Origin: Sycobia sp. Sy_11
Taxonomy: Eukaryota; Arthropoda; Insecta; Hymenoptera; Epichrysomallidae
Reading direction: 5' to 3'
Length of the DNA: 64,000 bases
NCBI GenBank assembly: GCA_018907035.1
Contig: JACCIC010000004.1
Span: 8,322,001 to 8,386,000 of the forward strand
Shown: piece by piece, positions 11,931-22,412 of the stretch
Position numbering within the stretch: the stretch's first letter is position 1
How the letters are laid out: each line of letters starts with the position of its first letter
Made by a program: the position numbers and the translations under genes
Notes under the pieces: model-generated
What the model was told of the DNA's origin: nothing
The model's input: the letters and a program-made list of their open reading frames with translations, nothing else
Database searches by the model: none

Positions 11931-12340
11931 CAACACCTAGAGCGATAGTGGAGACAATGCCTTTTTAGGACAACTAACGACAAACATATTCTTTATTTAA
12001 GTACATTTCTAATTGCTACAAGAAGTTTGATCTACAATCTGTTTTATTGTGAAATTTTTAAAATGTTATCACTTTCGCACCGTTCAGCCCCTTTTTTCGG
12101 AACGTTACGCTGGTGTAGAATAGACATAAATAGGGACTATGGTTAACTAAAATTTGCAATAATTTATTATTTATATCTACAACGTATTATTTAAAACAGA
12201 GTGCTCTATTTTGTGCGATACGTAAAAGAGTATTCGACGCCCCCTTGGAAAGGGTCTGACTATAACGGTCTTTCGTAACCAAAAAAAAAAAAAAAATGAC
12301 GGCAATAATTATAATCGAGCCTCTCTTACCTGTTTTGCAG

Positions 12341-12698
12341 GCCTCTACGGTGGCGCGTCGGTGGCAACGGGCGCCACGGCCACTCTACCGGGCGTGCATC
12401 AGGGCGCCGGTGGCGGCGGCAGCGTTAGCGGAGGCAGCGTCAACGGCGCCGGCAACGGGCCCGCCGGCATCCTGGTGCCGGGGCCCGGGGCGGCGGGCTC
12501 GCGGGTGCCCCACGCGACCGCGACCTCGACGAGCCTCGCCGGCGTCACGGACGAGCGCATGGACGCGTCGAGCGACAGCGCGGTCAGCAGCATGGGCAGC
12601 GAGCGCGTGCCCTCGCTCAGCGACGGCGAGTGGATGGAGACGGGCTCGAACTCGAGCCACACCCAGGCAGACTCGCAGTACTCCATGGATTATAACGG
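12341..12698 (+). CDS. cnc: cnc coding exon 1 in window: Gly-rich and DSAVSSM/SLSDGEWM region
   Basis: The exon follows a clear acceptor (tgttttgcag) and ends before gtaagg. Two bases finish an upstream codon, then reading continues LYGGASVATGATATL. A low-complexity Gly/Ala/Thr stretch is followed by the conserved insect CNC segment MDASSDSAVSSMGSERVPS, LSDGEWMETGSNSSHTQ and YSMDYNG. The DSAVSSM/SLSDGEW block is serine-rich and acidic. By analogy with the DSG degrons of Nrf proteins it could be a phospho-regulated stability region, but that is inference. The internal ATG at MDASSD could serve as a start for a short isoform. The exon is much more GC-rich than the surrounding intron. Confidence 0.93.
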
Positions 12699-15600
12699 GT
12701 AAGGGTTGGGAAGGATCTGGATGATATGAAAAACATTGTCTATATATATTTATTCATATAGGGTGGACGTTTTACACGATGGACTTAATCCTTGGTATCC
12801 AATAAGGAAAAAATATAAACAAATTATCACTCTGCCGTCAATCTCGTGCCTTTTCTAACAAACTCTCATTATGGATAGTTAGTTTGAATTGTTTTTTTAT
12901 TTTTTATTTTTATTAATAATCCATAGCTTTTATGGCAATTTCTTCATTGTATCGATAATTCTAGCTTTTGTCCCGACGGCTAATCTTCGAGTTAAACGAA
13001 AAACGACTTTGCATTATAGAAATTAAAACGTATTCAATTCAAGACACATTTATTCGACCCACCTTCATTTAATTTTCCGTTGTAGGAAAGGTGTAAATTT
13101 CGTCCTTTTTCCATATGCGAATACTATTAATATATTAGCCATCAAAACGATGCTTCTGAAGTTTGCATTGTTGGGATGCAATTGACAAATTTTGCACGCT
13201 CAATAATATCAAAAATCGAGGGAGATACTGCATAATCCTTTAATTTAATATCAATTAGCTATTATTAAATAATAAACGTTTTTATGCAGTTAATAATAAG
13301 TTCGATTCATAATATAAATCGAGTTTCTAAAGATTTCATTGGACTCCCAACGACGCAACTTCAGATGACCCCTAAGCTTGAGATTATCTCAATGAAAAAA
13401 AGCTATTTCGGTCTGTTGATTTTTAATTCTGATTTAAATAGACAACGTATACTCGGGCAATGCTTTTATAAGTTGTTATAATATAAACAAATCAAAAATA
13501 AAAATAATCCATAAAAATTATATACTTATACCAATTTTTATGAAAAATCGTTCGTGGCAAAAGCACGTACACCGCAAAGGACTAAAGTTTTAGAAACTTC
13601 GGTTGTAAAGTCGAATTTTACATTTGTAAATTTTCTTAATATTATTGCATAAAGCTACTTTATACCTATTAACATAAAAAATGACGTTTATTTAACTTTC
13701 ACAAGCGTAAAAAAGATGTTTACGCTCTATTATCCTATTATTCGTGTTTTCCTAATGTAAAATGACAATACTATAAATAAAGTAAGAATTGAGTAGCGAA
13801 TTGCTCTTTCCAATCTCTTTCGATTATGAGATCCAGCGTGCGTTAAATACACGTACAAACACGTAAAAAGAGTTCCAATAAGTAATTCGAGACATTATTC
13901 CATTCTTCCTCCCACAGAAAGTACCGCATGCCCTACGACTGCGGCTACGCGCTGCCGGGCGTCCGTGGTACCAATCACCATCAACAGCAGCAGCAGTCTC
14001 AGCATCACCAGCAGCAGCAACAGCAGCAGCAGCAGCATCGGGGCTGCCACCAGGCGGACCGCGGGGCGGTCGGCCTGACCCCTGCCGTCGCCCAGAAGAA
14101 GCACCACATGTTCGGCAAGCGCTGCTTCCAGGAGCAGAGCCCGATGCCGGTGGTGGCGGCGGCCGCCGCGGCTGCCGGTCCCGGGCCCGCTGTCTCGCCC
14201 CTGGCCAGCAGCTGCAGGTGGCCCATCATCCGGCCACCACCACCCCCCTCAAGTACGAGTACGAGGCCGCGCAGACGGTGGCGGCGGCGGCGCCGCCCGG
14301 CCAGGCCTACTCGGGCCCGATCGAGGGGGCCGCGGGACCCCAGCAGACCGAGATCAAGTACAGCTGCAGCGTGGACTTCACCCGGCACCAGGCTACCGGT
14401 AAGGGATTCGTCATAATAATACGGGAATGTCGCGAGGTTCACGTACCGATTTGCCGAGTTTTGTGTACCGATCGAGCTGAAAGTATTGTCTCGATTGGAA
14501 AATGCAAACGTTAATGGCAAAATGTTAAAATAATAAAAAATCAATCGACCCTGAACACACGCGCCAGAAAAATAATATCAGAGTAATGATAATAACTATA
14601 AATTTTTCCAAACAAAACGTATTTCAAAGCAAAAAAAAAGAAAAAATATATAAATACATTTACTTAAGACACGTGCTTTTTGCTCGATCGGTAAAATTGG
14701 ACTTCAGCGGCCCCTTAATGAATCTGAAGTTTGCATTGATAGGAGGATATGCAACGCAATAATGATTCTGCATTATGCGGTAATCTTCTTAAATAATAAT
14801 CTTTAGTTGAATGCTATTTAAGAATAATACAAAAAAATTAACAGATTTTGTAACAAGTTCGTTAAACTCCAACTATGCAAACTTCGGACTCCTTATTGTC
14901 ATTCGATTTTCAGCTAAAAAAAGAAGTTATAAGATCAGTAAAAAATATAAAGTATGCTTAAAGCACACTAATACTAAAGCACAATCAAGAAACTATATTT
15001 TCTTTTTTTAATAAAAATTAATGTCCTATTAAAATTTTTTGTAATAATAGTTTATTCATGAAGAAACATAAAGGAACATAACATTTTTAGCTGATCTAAC
15101 TTTATAAATATGTTTTAAAGAAATCTGTTGATAAAATTAAAATATGTAGTATGATTTTTGTATTCATTCGTCGCTATCAGCTTCTTTCAAATTAAACAAT
15201 CAAAATTGATTACTTCGTAATTCTATCTTTCTACTAAATATAGTTGCTTAATTTATACTTAATATTTTTGACAAAATATTTCATGCTTTACCTCGTGTAA
15301 ATTTTAGAATGATACTATCACGAGCGTTCTATCTTAAAATACAAATCCTAAACTTACTAATTTTTTTTATATACATTATCGGGCATTATAATTAGATATC
15401 TGATTATATTATATTATTTCATTGGAGCGGCTGTGTATATAAAAAAAATAATAGTTTATCGATTGTACGAATAGTATTTATGAAGTATAATAAGACCTTT
15501 AAAAAAACAATTAAATCAAGTTATATAATGGTTATATATTAGATATAATATATATGAATTTCATTCTTATATATTATTTAAATATATTTGAAAGAGAAAA

Positions 15601-17332
15601 CAAAATCTATTGTTATAGAATCTCATAGTTGACTTTGAGTATATCTGATATACTCAAAGTCAAATAGATAAGTATAACAGATTGGCAATAACAGTTCGTT
15701 ATACTTTTTCAGCTCGTTCAAGCCTCGAGCAAGTCCACCACAACCACACGTATCACTTACCACCGGAAAATACAGGGGCGCTGCATCGCCCACTCTCACG
15801 GGATAAGAAAGGTAAGCATCGTCCTACTTGCGTACGTCGATTTGTTTGACCAGCGCTCTATCAATGAAAGAATTAAAAAAATAATTGAAATTCCGATTGC
15901 TCTGTGTCCCGCAGTCCGTAAGAGCGAGAGCGACGAGCACCTGACCCGCGACGAGAAGCGGGCGCGTGCCCTCAACGTACCCATACCTGTGGGCGACATC
16001 ATCAATCTGCCCATGGACGAGTTCAACGAGCGCCTGAGCAAGTACGACCTGAGCGAGGCCCAGCTATCCCTGATCAGGGACATCAGGCGCCGCGGCAAGA
16101 ACAAGGTGGCCGCCCAGAATTGCCGCAAGCGCAAGCTCGATCAGATAAACAGCCTCAGCGACGAGGTGAAGGAGATGCGCAATCGTAAAATGCGACTGAT
16201 CAGCGAGCGCAACTACATGCTGCAGGAGGTGTCGCGCGTCAAGGACAAGTTCGGCCAGCTCTACCGGCACATCTTTCACGTAAGCCCCTGTCTTTTTTCT
16301 GCCTCCTCGTTTTATCACATATTACCTACACATATAGAGCCGTCGATGATAACGCATCGCCGAGGCGGGAGATTGGTATAAGTGTATTATATTTGACTTC
16401 CTTATCGTGAAAGTTTTTAATCGACGCATTTTGATTAAATTAATTGGAATCGGGTCGCCCATAGAATCAATACATGTGTATTGTCATTTGAATTGTCAAC
16501 CGTTAAATCTCAATGCCATATTCTTCATAATGTCATTGATCTTTTTGAAATATTTGGCTCGTCGGCCAGACACATTTGCACGTAACGCTTAAAAATGATT
16601 TATCCGAGAGAAACAGATTGAATTTTTTGACGCGTAAAAGAAAGAAATTTATTAAACTAATATTGGAGAAAGAAATGATGTTTTTGTTATTAATTTTAAG
16701 ATTGGAAAATTAGTACCAGTCTAACGTGTGGTGTTATTAACAGAATTATTAAATATTTAAATGTACTTAACATCTCAGCCCGAAGTTTAATGTCGGAGCA
16801 ACTAAAGAAAATTGGTCTATTTCAGTATAAGGATGGGTCATTGTAAAAAAAAGAGTCGGTTTTGAATTAAGTATTTCGCGATCAAATAATAATAACACGA
16901 ATAAAGTTATATTTTATATAGAATCTTTTCCTTCTTTGTTGTTTGCAAATTATCCACTATTGAATAGAAGGCAGAGTACTCTGCACGGATTCTTATTCAC
17001 TCTATTCGGTACCTCAATGTCGAATAAAACCTAAAAACCATAATTAAGCACGCATAGACGATGCATCTAACGAGAGTTTGATTTTTTTTAAATTACAGTC
17101 GTTGCGCGACCCAGAGGGCCGTCCCTACAATACGATGGAGTACAGCCTGCAACTGTCGGCCGACGGCAACGTAGTCCTGGTGCCGCGCTCGAATCAGTCG
17201 GCCAACGGCCACTACACCCGCTCGACCATGGACCCGAGCAAGGTCAAACAGGATCCACAGCAGCAACAGCAACAGCAGCAGCAACCGCAACAGCAGCATC
17301 AGCAGCACCACCATCACCAACAGCAGCAGCAA

Positions 17333-17379
<47 letters not shown>

Positions 17380-17440
17380 GCAGCAGCACCATCACCAACA
17401 CCACCATCACCACCATCAGCACCAAGAGCACAAGGAGTGA
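12341..17440 (+). CDS. cnc: cap-n-collar (cnc), CNC-bZIP transcription factor, 3' five coding exons
   Basis: Five exons (12341-12698, 13918-14398, 15713-15811, 15915-16279, 17099-17440) join with GT-AG introns and matching phases to encode the C-terminal ~547 residues of a CNC-bZIP factor. CNC proteins are nuclear. They heterodimerise with small Maf proteins on antioxidant/NF-E2 elements, and in insects they control detoxification, proteostasis and head patterning. The diagnostic part is the CNC block and basic region in the fourth exon (DEHLTRDEKRARALNVP, RRRGKNKVAAQNCRKRKLD), followed by a zipper and a C-terminal DGNVVLVPR motif like vertebrate Neh3. Upstream exons, including those for any Keap1-binding DLG/ETGE motifs, are not in the window. 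The gene is convergent with Kdm3. One oddity is that exon 13918-14398 is one base short of an open frame. Assignment is secure; the exact isoform is unknown. Confidence 0.97.
12699..13917 (+). other. cnc: cnc intron between exons 1 and 2 of the window
   Basis: A GT-AG intron of 1219 nt (gtaagg...cccacag), AT-rich, with no repeats of note and no conserved open frame. Confidence 0.9.
13918..14398 (+). CDS. cnc: cnc coding exon 2 in window, with a one-base frame disruption
   Basis: The acceptor is cttcctcccacag and the donor is gtaagg at 14399. Joining to the previous exon gives NGKYRMPYDCGYALPG, continuous with known insect CNC proteins. A Gln/His stretch (about 13981-14040) precedes the conserved KKHHMFGKRCFQEQSPMP motif. 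After a poly-Ala and Pro/Gly run the conserved sequence moves to another frame: LKYEYEAAQT and EIKYSCSVDFTRHQAT are read only in the frame of base 14218. The exon is 481 nt, while the flanking phases need 482 (or 479). The break lies between about 14130 and 14210, most simply a missing base near 14203-14204. Homology continues in both halves, so this is a real exon with an indel, either an assembly error or an allele. Confidence 0.9.
14399..15712 (+). other. cnc: cnc intron between exons 2 and 3 of the window
   Basis: A GT-AG intron of 1314 nt (gtaagg...tttttcag). It is strongly AT-rich toward the 3' end, where a perfect 35-nt palindrome sits at 15629-15663. Nothing coding was recognised. Confidence 0.9.
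15629..15663. repeat. Perfect palindrome, 17-bp arms with one central base
   Basis: Bases 15629-15645 (ttgactttgagtatatc) are the exact reverse complement of 15647-15663, with a single T at 15646. The element lies in the cnc intron immediately upstream of the exon at 15713, where the branch point and polypyrimidine tract are expected. In RNA it would form a very short-looped hairpin of up to about 16 bp. Confidence 0.85.
15713..15811 (+). CDS. cnc: cnc coding exon 3 in window (short linker before CNC block)
   Basis: This 99-nt exon lies between ctttttcag and gtaagc. Two bases complete a codon begun in the previous exon, and a single G is left for the next one. It reads ARSSLEQVHHNHTYHLPPE then NTGALHRPLSRDKK. 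The HNHTYHLPPE.TGAL.RP.SRDKK pattern is typical of insect CNC proteins just upstream of the CNC domain. A perfect 35-nt palindrome (15629-15663) ends 49 nt before the exon. Confidence 0.93.
15915..16279 (+). CDS. cnc: cnc coding exon 4 in window: CNC domain, basic region and leucine zipper
   Basis: This is the core DNA-binding exon of 365 nt, between gtgtcccgcag and gtaagc. It starts VRKSESDEHLTRDEKRARAL, then the CNC homology region (NLPMDEFNERLSKYDLSEAQ), the basic region RRRGKNKVAAQNCRKRKLD and a zipper running through INSLSDEVKEMRNRKMRLIS to FGQLYRHIFH. The Asn and Arg residues that contact ARE half-sites (N..AAQNCR) are intact. No stop or frame break is present, and the exon ends in phase 0. 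Confidence 0.98.
16280..17098 (+). other. cnc: cnc last intron
   Basis: A GT-AG intron of 819 nt (gtaagc...aattacag) in phase 0, splitting the end of the zipper from the Neh3-like motif. It is AT-rich with no recognisable element. Confidence 0.9.
17099..17440 (+). CDS. cnc: cnc terminal coding exon: Neh3-like motif and Gln/His-rich tail, stop codon
   Basis: The exon begins after aaattacag in phase 0 with SLRDPEGRPYNTMEYSLQ, LSADGNVVLVPR, which continues the end of the zipper in CNC/Nrf proteins. DGNVxLVPx resembles the Neh3 motif at the end of vertebrate Nrf2, which there contributes to transactivation. After KVKQDP the protein becomes almost pure Gln and His (from 17258), including a run of about 23 Gln, and ends EHKE before TGA at 17438-17440. 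The tail is probably lineage-specific. Mixed CAA/CAG codons suggest it is not a recent pure-CAG expansion. Confidence 0.96.
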
Positions 17441-17990
17441 GCCGAGAGCGCTCCTACAGTATGCCCGCGGATGCCCACGGGGAATGGTCTTATCAAAATG
17501 CATGAAAAAGGAAAATGAACGATAGCGCGCTCGCGCTAAACGCGTGCCGGTGTATATTGTAATAGGCTCTGCACGTATACGGGGAAAATCGTATCTTGGG
17601 CCGATCGGGTCAACGCGCAAGCGTATATATACAGAAACGTGTACATATATATATGTGTGAAATTGCGCGCCGTGAATCGGGGACCGACGAGGACGATGCG
17701 TATATATGCGGTTTAGGGGGGAGGCCGCGGGAGCTCGTCGCGCACCGATGCGCCGAACCCGCGTCTCTCGAAAAGGAGCGCCGGAGCGCGAGTCCGCGGG
17801 CGACAAATGCCGGGGCACAGGCGCGAGCACACGCGTACATTGTAGAGCAGCGTCGGCTGGCTTTTCGCCTGCATCTCACGGAACCGAGATGATTCGCGAG
17901 GGGTCGCCGTGGCGAAGAAAGTGTATATACTATAATTGCTGATATAGAATATATCCGAATGAACAATATTAAGAATTATTTAGAATAAAC
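17441..17990 (+). other. cnc: cnc 3' UTR (proximal), with a candidate poly(A) signal
   Basis: The sequence after the stop codon is moderately CpG-rich to about 17900 and then turns AT-rich. An AATAAA hexamer lies at 17984-17989 and would end a short 3' UTR of about 560 nt. Further AATAAA copies with T/GT-rich downstream sequence occur, for example at 21310-21315, so longer forms are possible. The transcript end cannot be decided from sequence alone. Confidence 0.45.
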
Positions 17991-18128
17991 ATTTTTATTG
18001 TTTAAAAATTTAGAAATCATTATTTTATTATGGTAGGACAGGCAACCAGATACGCTGATTTATCAATAAATTTGCTAATTTTCGGATCTTTTACGGAGGC
18101 AATGTTTTTATGAATGCAATGAGCTTTC

Positions 18129-18152
18129 ACACGCACGCACGCACGCACACAA

Positions 18153-18204
<52 letters not shown>
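18129..18204. repeat. (ACGC)n followed by (AT)n microsatellite
   Basis: Short ACGC repeats (18129-18150) precede a 50-nt AT tract (18155-18204), downstream of cnc. Confidence 0.95.
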
Positions 18205-18207
<3 letters not shown>

Positions 18208-20925
18208 TTTCTGAGGAATTTCAAAAAAAAAATTGGCGTTATTATTAATTGTCTGTATAAAATATGTATGCAGCATGACAGTATAACTGTGTGCACCATA
18301 TAACAGTTTGCTGATAATTAATGATAATTAAATGGATCTCATGAATTAGAATGGGTGACCGTTCTAAGAAGAAAATTCAGTATCAAAATATTGTAAAGTG
18401 TATGATACCTTAAAATGAATAACAATTTTATTTATAACGAATAATTAATAAATTTGAAGGAAAAAATTTATAAAATCTTTCGTTAGTTCTAAATTTTGTC
18501 AAGTTCTCAAGGTAAATGAAAACGTTTCAACTGTCTCTGAAATTTTTAAATTAGCACAATATTTTTGTACATTATCTGACTATAAACGCTCAATGAGAAA
18601 GAGTTTTTTCATTAAATAACATTCAATGGAGCCATGAGTGCAAGCGCTTGGAAATATTACTGTACAATTCAACTTTATAATCAATTAGAAAATGATGTTT
18701 TGTTTTTTTATATACATAAAACTTCTCAAAAAATATTAAAATGCTAAAATCCATGGACTAGTGCAGAAAAGTACTTATAGTTACGATACACGAGATAGTA
18801 CGTACTGGTTTTTATAACACATTCGTTATAAATGAAAAGTTATAACAAATGTAGAAATACCTTGACCTCCATGTAAAATTCATTTCAATCGTTTTAATCG
18901 TAACACGGAGACAAAATTTGTTCGACGAAACAGCAGAATCAAATATATTTCGTCGCGCGTGTTAAAGCAGAGAGCAAAGTTTCTGGTTGGGACAAATCTT
19001 AACAGATTGCGATGAAGTATGATACAAGTACCGTATTAAATATATTCATTATATTTTACATTTGGTGCTCGCGACAAAGTTCGGACTTTCGAGAGACTGT
19101 TCCGGTAGGGTGCCGTAAAGCCCGCAAGCCGTGCATCGAAGCATGCGCGTCGCGCAATTAAGCAAGTACGCCACTCTGTCTTACGATCTTATTTTCGACG
19201 TCACGGGCATATAAATATTCTATAGCTATAATATCAGAGAAAAACAATAAAGAAAGAACAGTGCCGATCTCCTACATAATGCAAAAGATTCGCGTGCATT
19301 GCTCTTATACACTTTGCCTCAGATTTTATTCGAATTCGGCTGCAAAACAACAACGTCGCATACTGTAAAACGTACGAAATCTGTATATATGATACTGCTA
19401 ATGTCACAGCGCGTGACGTTCCGTATGGTGTAGACAAATGTGCAAAAATTTATGCAAGCGTAGGCTGTGTGACGTTGAATTGGCGCATTGGTTTTGGTGT
19501 TAGCCGTGCTAAGGCAACGCGTTTAAGGCTCTCAAAAGTCGGGCCTCTGCCTTTCGTATATGGCACTGACAATCTCTTCCTATTATAATGATATTTGTTG
19601 TCAAGTGGATTGCAGCGTTCTACATAGCGTGTAATTTGTACGTATGATATCGGATACATTTACACTTTGACGTCTTAATTTATATAAAAATTATATATAA
19701 AAAAATCTATGTGCAGAAATTTGCATGTGTTGTGTCGCAGAGCTTGCATTTAAACTATATAGAGAAAAAAGAAAAATATATTGAAAGAAAGAATGAAGGA
19801 GAGTTCGATATAAATAAAAGCGAAGTTTGTTCGATGCTTTAAGCAAGAAACTATATATTGTATAATATATATTAAATATGCAGATAATTAAAAATCAAAT
19901 ATCATTTGATTCTTATAATTGTAGCATGTTCTTTTAAAAAAGAAAATGAAAAAAAATATATATCGCAAGGAACAAAACAGCTAAGACTAATGTCTAATGC
20001 AATTTGTAATATAAAAAAGATAAACACGAGGAATGAAAAATTTATTAAGATTTAATTAAGAAATATGTGAATATTAGTTTTATTATAATATTAATTAATC
20101 GCGAGGTATATTCTCTATACTGCTTAACAATACAAAATGCACGTTGACAGCGATGAATGTGTTAATAGTAGACGATAAGACGATCGACGACGCGATATTC
20201 TCAAAAAAAAAAGATTGACAGAACATCTCCGTATCCGTAATATATAGATGGTGTATACGAAAATGATATGGAGGAATATTTTTTTAATATAAAACAAAGA
20301 GTCAAGAAAGCGAACGAGAGTAATATAATATAAATGCATGCGTGTAATTGCGAAATGTGTATAAATGCGAATTTATATATTAAAAATAAGACGGGCGTGA
20401 TAGAGAGTTATTATATTATTAGATATAATAATAAAGGAATTAACAGAATATAACGTTCAGGTACTATACTTCACATTTGCCTTTTATGTACATACCGATA
20501 ATGATGAAGAAATATATAATAAAACAAAAAGTGAAATAAAATAAATGACGTGTATTAGTTAGCCTAATTTTTTCTACCGACACCGCACAGGACCTTTATA
20601 ATATACACACACACACAAACACATACACACACAAGGCGTTATTGCGAATATAAGGTGAAACGATTATCCGCAATGACACGTGAAACGATATGTTGTTTTG
20701 TATGTAAAGATTCTCAGTGCAGAAATCGAACAAAATCCAATAATAAATGTGGCTTCTACGATATAACATACATATATTTCTCTGGACAAATAATATAAAA
20801 GCGAATAGCAGTCGATGAACGGGATTCTCGTTTTTTCTTTTCTAAGATTTATAAATAAACGAGTAATATATTACTATTACTATTCTCGGGTGTAGGATGC
20901 CTTCTGCGATTGCCTATATATTTCA

Positions 20926-20928
<3 letters not shown>

Positions 20929-20975
<47 letters not shown>
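20929..20975. repeat. (TA)n microsatellite
   Basis: 47-nt TA tract between cnc and Kdm3. Confidence 0.97.
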
Positions 20976-20978
<3 letters not shown>

Positions 20979-21167
20979 TGGCGAGCGGAGATCTCACAAA
21001 AAAAAATATATATATATATACATTATATATGTGCTGGATAGAATTTCATCCGTTCTTATGCGCATTTCTATTCTGTAATTTCTCTTTTGTAAATGTTTTA
21101 AGATTATTACGGAAATAGAAAGTATATATTATGTTGTACATTTAACGTTTGACGAAATCAAAGAAAT

Positions 21168-21173
<6 letters not shown>

Positions 21174-21219
<46 letters not shown>
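21174..21219. repeat. (TA)n microsatellite
   Basis: 46-nt TA tract. Confidence 0.97.
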
Positions 21220-21225
<6 letters not shown>

Positions 21226-21427
21226 TACATATATGAATGGAGCGTTGAAACCAATCTGCATACGATCTCCACGCGTCATTGGATTTCTATATTGTATAGG
21301 CGAAAGTGAAATAAAAATTTCTGGATAAAGAATTACTTGGACACTGTTATTTTATTAATCATTTTCTTGTATTTTACTTTTTGTTTCACCCTCCAATTCA
21401 AAAGTTATATAGCAATTAGAGAAATAC

Positions 21428-21429
<2 letters not shown>

Positions 21430-21471
<42 letters not shown>
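21430..21471. repeat. (TA)n microsatellite
   Basis: 42-nt TA tract, followed at 21476-21483 by TGTAAATA, a Pumilio-type motif that would be relevant only if this is 3' UTR. Confidence 0.95.
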
Positions 21472-21478
<7 letters not shown>

Positions 21479-22332
21479 AAATATAGTTAAGAATAAAATA
21501 ATTGTTATATTCAAAAAAATTTTTAATTGAAACCTCGAAACTACGTTCAAAGGAGTATTCATTATTTAAAAACATTAATTATAATACTCTGCAACTGTTT
21601 TTATTCATATCAATAGATACAGTTAGTTCGCCAAAGCGATCAAATTTAATTATATTTTTTTATATGAATCTCATGATTCTCTAAAATGAATTTTTATATC
21701 TTATAATAAACACAACATTGAATTAAAATTTTACAACTATTTTTTATTTATTTTTTGTTGTTGTAAACATTAGAGGAAAACTGGAATTTATTGATAATAA
21801 AAACAATTTGAATTCATAATATTCACATTAGAAGCATCAATATTACTTTAGTCCAGTACTGATATTAATGAGGATACTAGTATTAATAATGTGAAGTAAC
21901 AATATAAAATTAATGATAAAATATCCAGTAGAATACTATGAAGAAATTTGGAAAACTATGAATTTCATTAGTAAAAAATATTTCAATAAGGATTTTCATT
22001 GATTCATGAATACAGTAAAATAAAAAAAAAATAATATAAATATAAAATGTAGTTGGAAAGAAAGCTATAAATAGTAGAAAGATAATTACGAATTAAATAA
22101 GCATAAATATTAACAATTTTTCATTGTCACATTTATCTCGAATAAATAAACGGTATCAAAAATTTCTAAATCAGTAAGTTGAATTTATTTACACTTATGT
22201 ACTACAGAGATGTGTTAAATGGTATGGGTGAAACGAACAAAAGCAACATCATATTTTTTTTTCATAATATAAACATTTTTCTTATTCAAACGTATGTTCT
22301 TACATTTACACAGTACAAAAAATTATACTCAC

Positions 22333-22412
22333 ACCCGCCGGCCTGCGCGGTTTCGCAATTGAACTGCTATGACTTGGGGACGGCCGACGCAGCGGGTTTC
22401 CAATTTTTTTTT
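22333..22412 (+). other. GC-rich imperfect hairpin followed by a T9 run
   Basis: In a strongly AT-rich background, acccgc-cggcc (22333-22343) pairs with ggccg (22382-22386) and gcgggt (22392-22397), leaving a 5-nt bulge. A T9 run follows at 22404-22412, resembling an RNA polymerase III terminator. No convincing A/B box or tRNA cloverleaf is visible. It may be a structured 3' UTR element or a small RNA gene. Confidence 0.3.

Larger units (their letters stand above)
1..12340 (+). other. cnc: Upstream intron of cnc (3' portion), repeat-rich
   Basis: No coding exon is recognisable before the acceptor at 12340, although the first exon in the window starts inside a codon. The preceding cnc exon must therefore lie outside, and this stretch is the 3' part of an intron longer than 12.3 kb. 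It is AT-rich and dense in (TA)n and (GA/TC)n microsatellites. It contains two CpG-enriched, promoter-like islands (about 2040-2880 and 9480-10230), a consensus CNC-Maf site (5823-5833) and small inverted repeats (7885-7983, 11396-11418). Short open frames here are mostly translations of TA repeats. Confidence 0.75.

Noticed and set aside
13153..13170. 16-mer tctgaagtttgcattg repeated near 14722
   Set aside because: One exact 16-mer pair is within chance for this length and composition, and the flanks do not align.
13445..13481. Sequence similar to 42227-42262 (tactcgg.caatgctt...tataagtt)
   Set aside because: The shared stretch is short with a gap, and similar matches are expected by chance in 64 kb of AT-rich DNA.
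14218..14250. A very small intron explaining the cnc frame change
   Set aside because: Possible GT and AG dinucleotides exist but would give an intron of about 30 nt, below functional size, and would remove conserved LKYEYE codons.
22333..22397. Possible tRNA gene
   Set aside because: Acceptor-like ends pair for six bases, but no T-arm GGTTCRANNC, no D-arm and a length of 65 nt rule it out.
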